Source: Giardia muris (Eukaryota > Fornicata > Diplomonadida > Hexamitidae). Taken from it: 64,000 nt of DNA. The stretch's first letter is position 1. Each line of letters starts with the position of its first letter. The stretch covers positions 372,001-436,000 of the forward strand of contig CM016925.1 of the NCBI GenBank assembly GCA_006247105.1, given 5' to 3'. This document shows positions 60,006-64,000 of this stretch, piece by piece. The notes under the pieces were generated by a model. It was not told the origin of the DNA. It did not search any database and saw nothing but the letters and a program-made list of their open reading frames with translations. The translations under genes were made by a program, and so were the position numbers.

Positions 60006-63000
60006 ATGGCTATCATCGATACAGAAGCCGCGTGGTTCCATGCCGTCAGCACTAGACGGTATGACGCGGTTCGCAAGAGTGCCTCACGGATGAAGGGGAC
60101 GCTCAACGAGCAGCGGGAGAGCGGACTCATGGTTGCGGCAAAGCTCTCCGACGTGGAGATGGTTAGCATTCTGGCTAGCCTTGAGAACGGCCTATGTAAC
60201 CCTAAGGGTCAAACAGCTCTCATGATCGCCGCTCGCGTTGCTAGTGAGAAGGTCATCGAGATTCTAAGAGATTATGAAGCAGGCTTCATAGATCAAGATG
60301 GGGCCACGGCATTGATGCATGCCATCGAAGCCTCCCGTTCTGGGATCGCCCAGCTACTGTTGGAGGAAAGAGGAAAGCAGAGGAACGATGGTGTCTCCGC
60401 TCTCATGCTCGCTGCACGGAAGAATCAATATCAATTGGTGACACAACTCATTGAGGATGAGAGTGGACTGGTTGATGATCAAGGGACGACCGCTCTCATG
60501 TATGCCGCCCAATCCAATAGCTATAATTCAGCCGAAGCTTTGCTTCTAACTCAATCGCATAGACAGAACAATGATGGGATGACTGCCTTGATGTTCGCCG
60601 TCCGCAATCAGAACAACGACATCGTCGGTATGCTATCAAAATGGGAGACGCAACTCCAATCGAAGACCGGGATGAGCGCCTTGATGTTTGCCGTGGAAGC
60701 CGAGTACTTATCAGGTGTACGGCTCCTCACTCCTTATGAGGCCAAGTTGCGGACGAAGAAGGGACTTACAGCCACCTACCTCGCAACGAAAAGGAATGCC
60801 ATTGAGATGGTCAAGGCCCTCATTTCTTACGATGATCTTCAAGCAGAGGCTGAAAACCAGGACGCTAATGACAATATCTCGATCCTTGCCGCTGCAGAGA
60901 TGGGAAGTCGTGATCTAGTCGAACTTCTTCTTCCTTTCCAAGTTGAGGCAACAAACATACATGGAGATACTCCTCTACTTCTTGCGGCCAAGGAGAACCA
61001 TCAGTCCGTCGTGCAGCACTTGGCACGGATGCAAGCCGGCTGTCAGAACGAAGATGGTATGACGGCATTGATGTTCTGCGCTAAACACAACGATATTAAC
61101 AATGCTCGCCTTCTAGTCGAACGTGAGGTTGGCCTTCAGGATCGCCAAGGCATGACAGCGATGATGTACGCGGCCCAGCGCGGAAACATTGAAATAGTCC
61201 GGTTACTTCTCTCCAAAGAGAAAGGATTAAAGGACAACCAAGGGCAGACAGCCCTCATGTACGCAGCAGAGGCCGGTCATCCACGCGCCGTCGCCCTTCT
61301 CCTTGAGGAAGCGATGAATCGCGACTCTAAGAACCGGACGGCTCTGATGCGCACCGTTCAGAACGGTGAGCGTAGTATTGCCGAACTTCTACGGACTGAA
61401 CTCCGCATTTGCGACTCCGAGGGCACAACAGCATTGATGCTTGCCGCCGAGGCTGGAAATGAGCCTCTCGTTCAGTATCTCCTCACAGTTGAGGGTGGGT
61501 GTAGAGATAAGGCCGGACGAGCAGCCATCCTACGTGCGCTGTATGCTGGACAGCCGAAGACAGCAGTCCTCCTTATTGACAAAGAGGGTGGCTTGCAAGA
61601 CAACGAGGGCGTCAGTGCACTCATGCTGGCTGCAAAAAGCAATTATATCTCCGTCTGTATCCTTCTTACTGAACGGGAACTTCGCCTACAAGATGAACAA
61701 GGTCGAACGGCGTTGATGTATGCAGCTGCGGCGGGATCGGTCGCGTGTGTTTCTCTTCTCACTGGAGAGCAAAAGATGGTGTCAAAGACTGGGACAACTG
61801 CATTGATGGAGGCTGCGCAGGCGGGCTACACTGATATTGCCGCCATGCTACAATCTAGTGAGAGTGGGTTGCAAGACGAACAAGGGACCACTGCCTTGAT
61901 GTGGTCTTTAGCACATGGCTGTGTAGATATTGCAGAGTTACTCATCAATGATGAGCGTGGGAAGTGGCGTTCCATAGATGGTCTTACAGCTCTTCACATT
62001 GCCGCCGAAAAGGGGTTTCTTGAGATCGCCCAGAAGCTCGTGCAGCATGAGGCACATCTGAACTTAGAGGATGGCCGGTCCGCTTTGATGGTTGCGGCCG
62101 AGAACAAACACCCTAACATTGTGGCGGCCTTGGTTGGGCCCCAAGCTCGTCGTCGAGATAAGAATGGACGGACTGCATTGATGTATGCGGCCGAGTTTGA
62201 TTGCCCCAGTATAGTCCCAGCCCTGTTAGACCAGGAGGTGGGCTTCCAGGATAACCTTGGACGTACTGCCCTAATCATCGCCGTTCAATGTGGCGCTATT
62301 GAGGTCGCTGATTTACTCCTGACGAAGGAGATCGGATATTCCGATGCCGAAGGGAAAACGGCACTCATGTACGCCCTCGCAAACGTACATCTCGACCTTG
62401 CCAGCCGTATTCTTAAGCGCGACCTCGAGCTCAGTCTCAATGGGACGGATGGCTCTCTTTACAAGACCTCAGATTATAGTCACGTCGAATTCAAGGAGCT
62501 TCGAAAGACGTCAAAGAAGGGCGAGAAGGCCATTGCCTTCGCTATTCGTGCCGGAAGTGTTGACCTCGTCCAGCAACTACTCCCATTCGAGAGCGATTGT
62601 CGGCTCTCAGAAGACGTCACACCTCTTATGCTTGCAGTGGAGTGTGCCGCAGCAGAGATCATTTCGTTACTTGCACCTACGATGATGGGGATGCAGGATG
62701 CACTTGGAACAACAGCCTTGATGTATGCCGCAAAGAATGGGATCAACGCAGCAATTCCTTGTCTGCTCCAGAAGGAAGGCCGGAAGGCTGATAAGAAGGG
62801 CTGGACTGCACTCATGTATGCGGCTTCGATCGATAATGAGGAAGGAGTCGTATTACTCAAATCGACGGAGCGAGATATATTGACTCCAGAGGGTCAAGAT
62901 GCCCTTTGGATTGCATGTGAGCGAGGGCATACGGCAGCAGCAAGGCAGCTGGCGAGTGAGTCGGTAACGTCAAAGCAACAGTCAACAAACACGACTGCAT

Positions 63001-63689
63001 TAATGATGGCGGCACGGATGGGAAATAATGAAATTGTCCGCTTCCTTGCACCGTGGCAAGCCGGACAGCAGGATAACGAGGGGATGACTGCACTTATGCA
63101 TGCTGCGGCGAATGGAAATGCGCTTGGGGCGAATCTGTTATTATCGAAAGAGAAGCATCTCCGAGACAATACCGGGATGACGGCTTTGATGCATGCTGCT
63201 GCCAATGGATCACTTATGGCTCACTCCATAAATCCTTGCGTCCAGTTCCTAGTGGGTTCCGAGCTTCTCTTGAAGGATAAGAATGGGTACACTGCTTTAA
63301 TTCATGCGGTTCATAATGATAACTCACCAGTCTATTCCATTCTTTCGGGAGAGGTGCATCTGCGCGACCGAGAGGGTCTCGACGCATATAGTCATGCGCT
63401 CCTCACGAAGAGTAACTATGTTGACGCCCTATCAGAGGTGTATGGACGAGCGTACATTGGTGGGCCGCGTACCCTTCGCCTTTTCATCAGGTGGCTTCCG
63501 GCAATCGTCAAGGACTCTCTGGACGAAGAGTTCCGTAAGAAACAGGGGTATTATGCTCTCCTCATGGATGTCTTCTTCCGATTGATCTATGATGATCTGG
63601 ATAGTAACGTGGCGCCCAAGGAACACGTACTACTGGTGCTTTCTCAGTTCTTACGTCTCGATTCTCCTGGAGACCTTTTCCCAGAGTGA
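60006..63689 (+). CDS. very long ankyrin-repeat protein (protein 21.1-like)
   Basis: The protein has 1227 residues. The ATG at 60006 (MAIIDTEAAWFH) is chosen because the upstream frame extension overlaps IFT56. From about residue 40 to 1120 it is an almost continuous array of some thirty ankyrin repeats of about 31-33 residues with the core GxTALMYAAxxGxxxxVxLLLxxExGLxD. The last about 100 residues (TLRLFIRWLPAIVKDSLDEE..YALLMDVFFRLIYDDL) are helical and not repeat-like. There is no RING or kinase. Proteins of this type form the large protein 21.1 family in Giardia, of mostly unknown function. The regularity of the array points to recurrent internal duplication. Confidence 0.92.
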   Translation: MAIIDTEAAWFHAVSTRRYDAVRKSASRMKGTLNEQRESGLMVAAKLSDVEMVSILASLENGLCNPKGQTALMIAARVASEKVIEILRDYEAGFIDQDGATALMHAIEASRSGIAQLLLEERGKQRNDGVSALMLAARKNQYQLVTQLIEDESGLVDDQGTTALMYAAQSNSYNSAEALLLTQSHRQNNDGMTALMFAVRNQNNDIVGMLSKWETQLQSKTGMSALMFAVEAEYLSGVRLLTPYEAKLRTKKGLTATYLATKRNAIEMVKALISYDDLQAEAENQDANDNISILAAAEMGSRDLVELLLPFQVEATNIHGDTPLLLAAKENHQSVVQHLARMQAGCQNEDGMTALMFCAKHNDINNARLLVEREVGLQDRQGMTAMMYAAQRGNIEIVRLLLSKEKGLKDNQGQTALMYAAEAGHPRAVALLLEEAMNRDSKNRTALMRTVQNGERSIAELLRTELRICDSEGTTALMLAAEAGNEPLVQYLLTVEGGCRDKAGRAAILRALYAGQPKTAVLLIDKEGGLQDNEGVSALMLAAKSNYISVCILLTERELRLQDEQGRTALMYAAAAGSVACVSLLTGEQKMVSKTGTTALMEAAQAGYTDIAAMLQSSESGLQDEQGTTALMWSLAHGCVDIAELLINDERGKWRSIDGLTALHIAAEKGFLEIAQKLVQHEAHLNLEDGRSALMVAAENKHPNIVAALVGPQARRRDKNGRTALMYAAEFDCPSIVPALLDQEVGFQDNLGRTALIIAVQCGAIEVADLLLTKEIGYSDAEGKTALMYALANVHLDLASRILKRDLELSLNGTDGSLYKTSDYSHVEFKELRKTSKKGEKAIAFAIRAGSVDLVQQLLPFESDCRLSEDVTPLMLAVECAAAEIISLLAPTMMGMQDALGTTALMYAAKNGINAAIPCLLQKEGRKADKKGWTALMYAASIDNEEGVVLLKSTERDILTPEGQDALWIACERGHTAAARQLASESVTSKQQSTNTTALMMAARMGNNEIVRFLAPWQAGQQDNEGMTALMHAAANGNALGANLLLSKEKHLRDNTGMTALMHAAANGSLMAHSINPCVQFLVGSELLLKDKNGYTALIHAVHNDNSPVYSILSGEVHLRDREGLDAYSHALLTKSNYVDALSEVYGRAYIGGPRTLRLFIRWLPAIVKDSLDEEFRKKQGYYALLMDVFFRLIYDDLDSNVAPKEHVLLVLSQFLRLDSPGDLFPE

Positions 63690-63702
63690 CCTCAAACGCA
63701 AG

Positions 63703-64000
63703 CTATACCGACTCTAGAAGAGTCGCATTCAACAGGTGCCAAACCTTATCCATATACCCGACTTCGGTGATGCGTTTGCGATCCTCAACGGTCAATTCGG
63801 TCAAGGGTAAGGTTCCCACTTGGTGTGTTAAGACAAGAAGGATGGCAAGCTTCAGATGGCGTGGCAGGACGGTCGCAATGAACTTGGCGCGGGTTTGGGT
63901 GTGCTCATGTAGGGCTATAATTTGCGCACAACGTAAGATGGTGCTAATGGCTGTCATACTCACTGGGAGAGGATTGAGACATTTCAAGTCTGGGACTCCT
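63703..64000 (-). CDS. partial gene, 5' end beyond the window, function unknown
   Basis: An open frame enters from the right edge and ends in a stop at 63703, giving 99 visible residues. The sequence is helical (ISTILRCAQIIALHEHTQTR, HLKLAILLVLTHQVGTLPL, DRKRITEVGYMDKVWHLLNA). It could begin at an internal ATG at 63957-63959 but the frame remains open to the edge, so it is treated as cut. Helical packing resembles alpha-solenoid or ARM-like proteins, with no family recognised. It is convergent with the long ankyrin gene, 13 bases away. Confidence 0.5.
   Translation of the reverse strand, partial: GVPDLKCLNPLPVSMTAISTILRCAQIIALHEHTQTRAKFIATVLPRHLKLAILLVLTHQVGTLPLTELTVEDRKRITEVGYMDKVWHLLNATLLESV

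Overview
The window is a gene-dense, intron-poor eukaryotic sequence. Its content points to a diplomonad of the Giardia lineage. The evidence is five alpha-giardin (annexin-type) genes, several long ankyrin proteins built of TALMYAA-type repeats (like the Giardia protein 21.1 family), start codons set directly behind short A-rich tracts (often AAAAAATG), intergenic gaps of tens of bases or less, and a dynein heavy chain fragment preceded by a Giardia-type intron acceptor. The species cannot be fixed from the sequence alone.

Layout. 1-3783: three alpha-giardin genes (the first cut by the window edge) and ribosomal protein eL20, all on the minus strand. 3832-11457: a HEAT-like protein, a class 3 lipase, NAD synthase, a coiled-coil protein, a four-span membrane protein, the C-terminal part of an axonemal-type dynein heavy chain that looks like the 3' exon of a trans-spliced gene, and a flavodoxin-fold protein. 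11546-13734: two more alpha-giardins and a 25-residue eL41 gene. 13800-19185: a large ASH/MSP-domain protein of the ciliary type, a structured GC-rich spacer and an ESCRT-III-like protein. 19281-28831: an ABCA transporter whose second ATPase domain stops just after its signature motif, and a pecanex-like protein. 28844-32792: FERM-like, BCD1-like, tail-anchored and ePHD proteins, then an elongator tRNA-Met. 32849-35731: a membrane-anchored protein with a polysaccharide lyase family 8 fold. 35791-46726: an unknown basic protein, an EFHC1/Rib72-like DM10 protein, LMBRD2-like, leucine-rich repeat, propeller-like, Bet3-like, HAD phosphatase and ARF proteins. 47024-55203: five ankyrin genes, three ending in a RING finger. 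55230-64000: a delta-COP-like longin protein, a small unknown protein, a cytosolic carboxypeptidase, IFT56, a 1227-residue ankyrin protein and a fragment at the edge.

Functional themes. Flagellum and microtubules: dynein heavy chain, ASH protein, DM10 protein, IFT56, carboxypeptidase of the tubulin-deglutamylating type, LRRC56-like protein and alpha-giardins. Membrane traffic: ARF, delta-COP-like, Bet3-like and ESCRT-III-like proteins. Genes are not grouped by pathway and both strands are used about equally. Compaction is extreme: divergent pairs are separated by as little as 8, 12, 25 and 26 bases, and several neighbours overlap at stop and start codons.

The observations most worth a second look are the split dynein gene, the lyase-fold membrane protein with a changed active site, the 8-12 base divergent promoters, the truncated ABCA transporter, the delta-COP-like protein without a mu-homology domain, and the structured spacer at 18468-18660.
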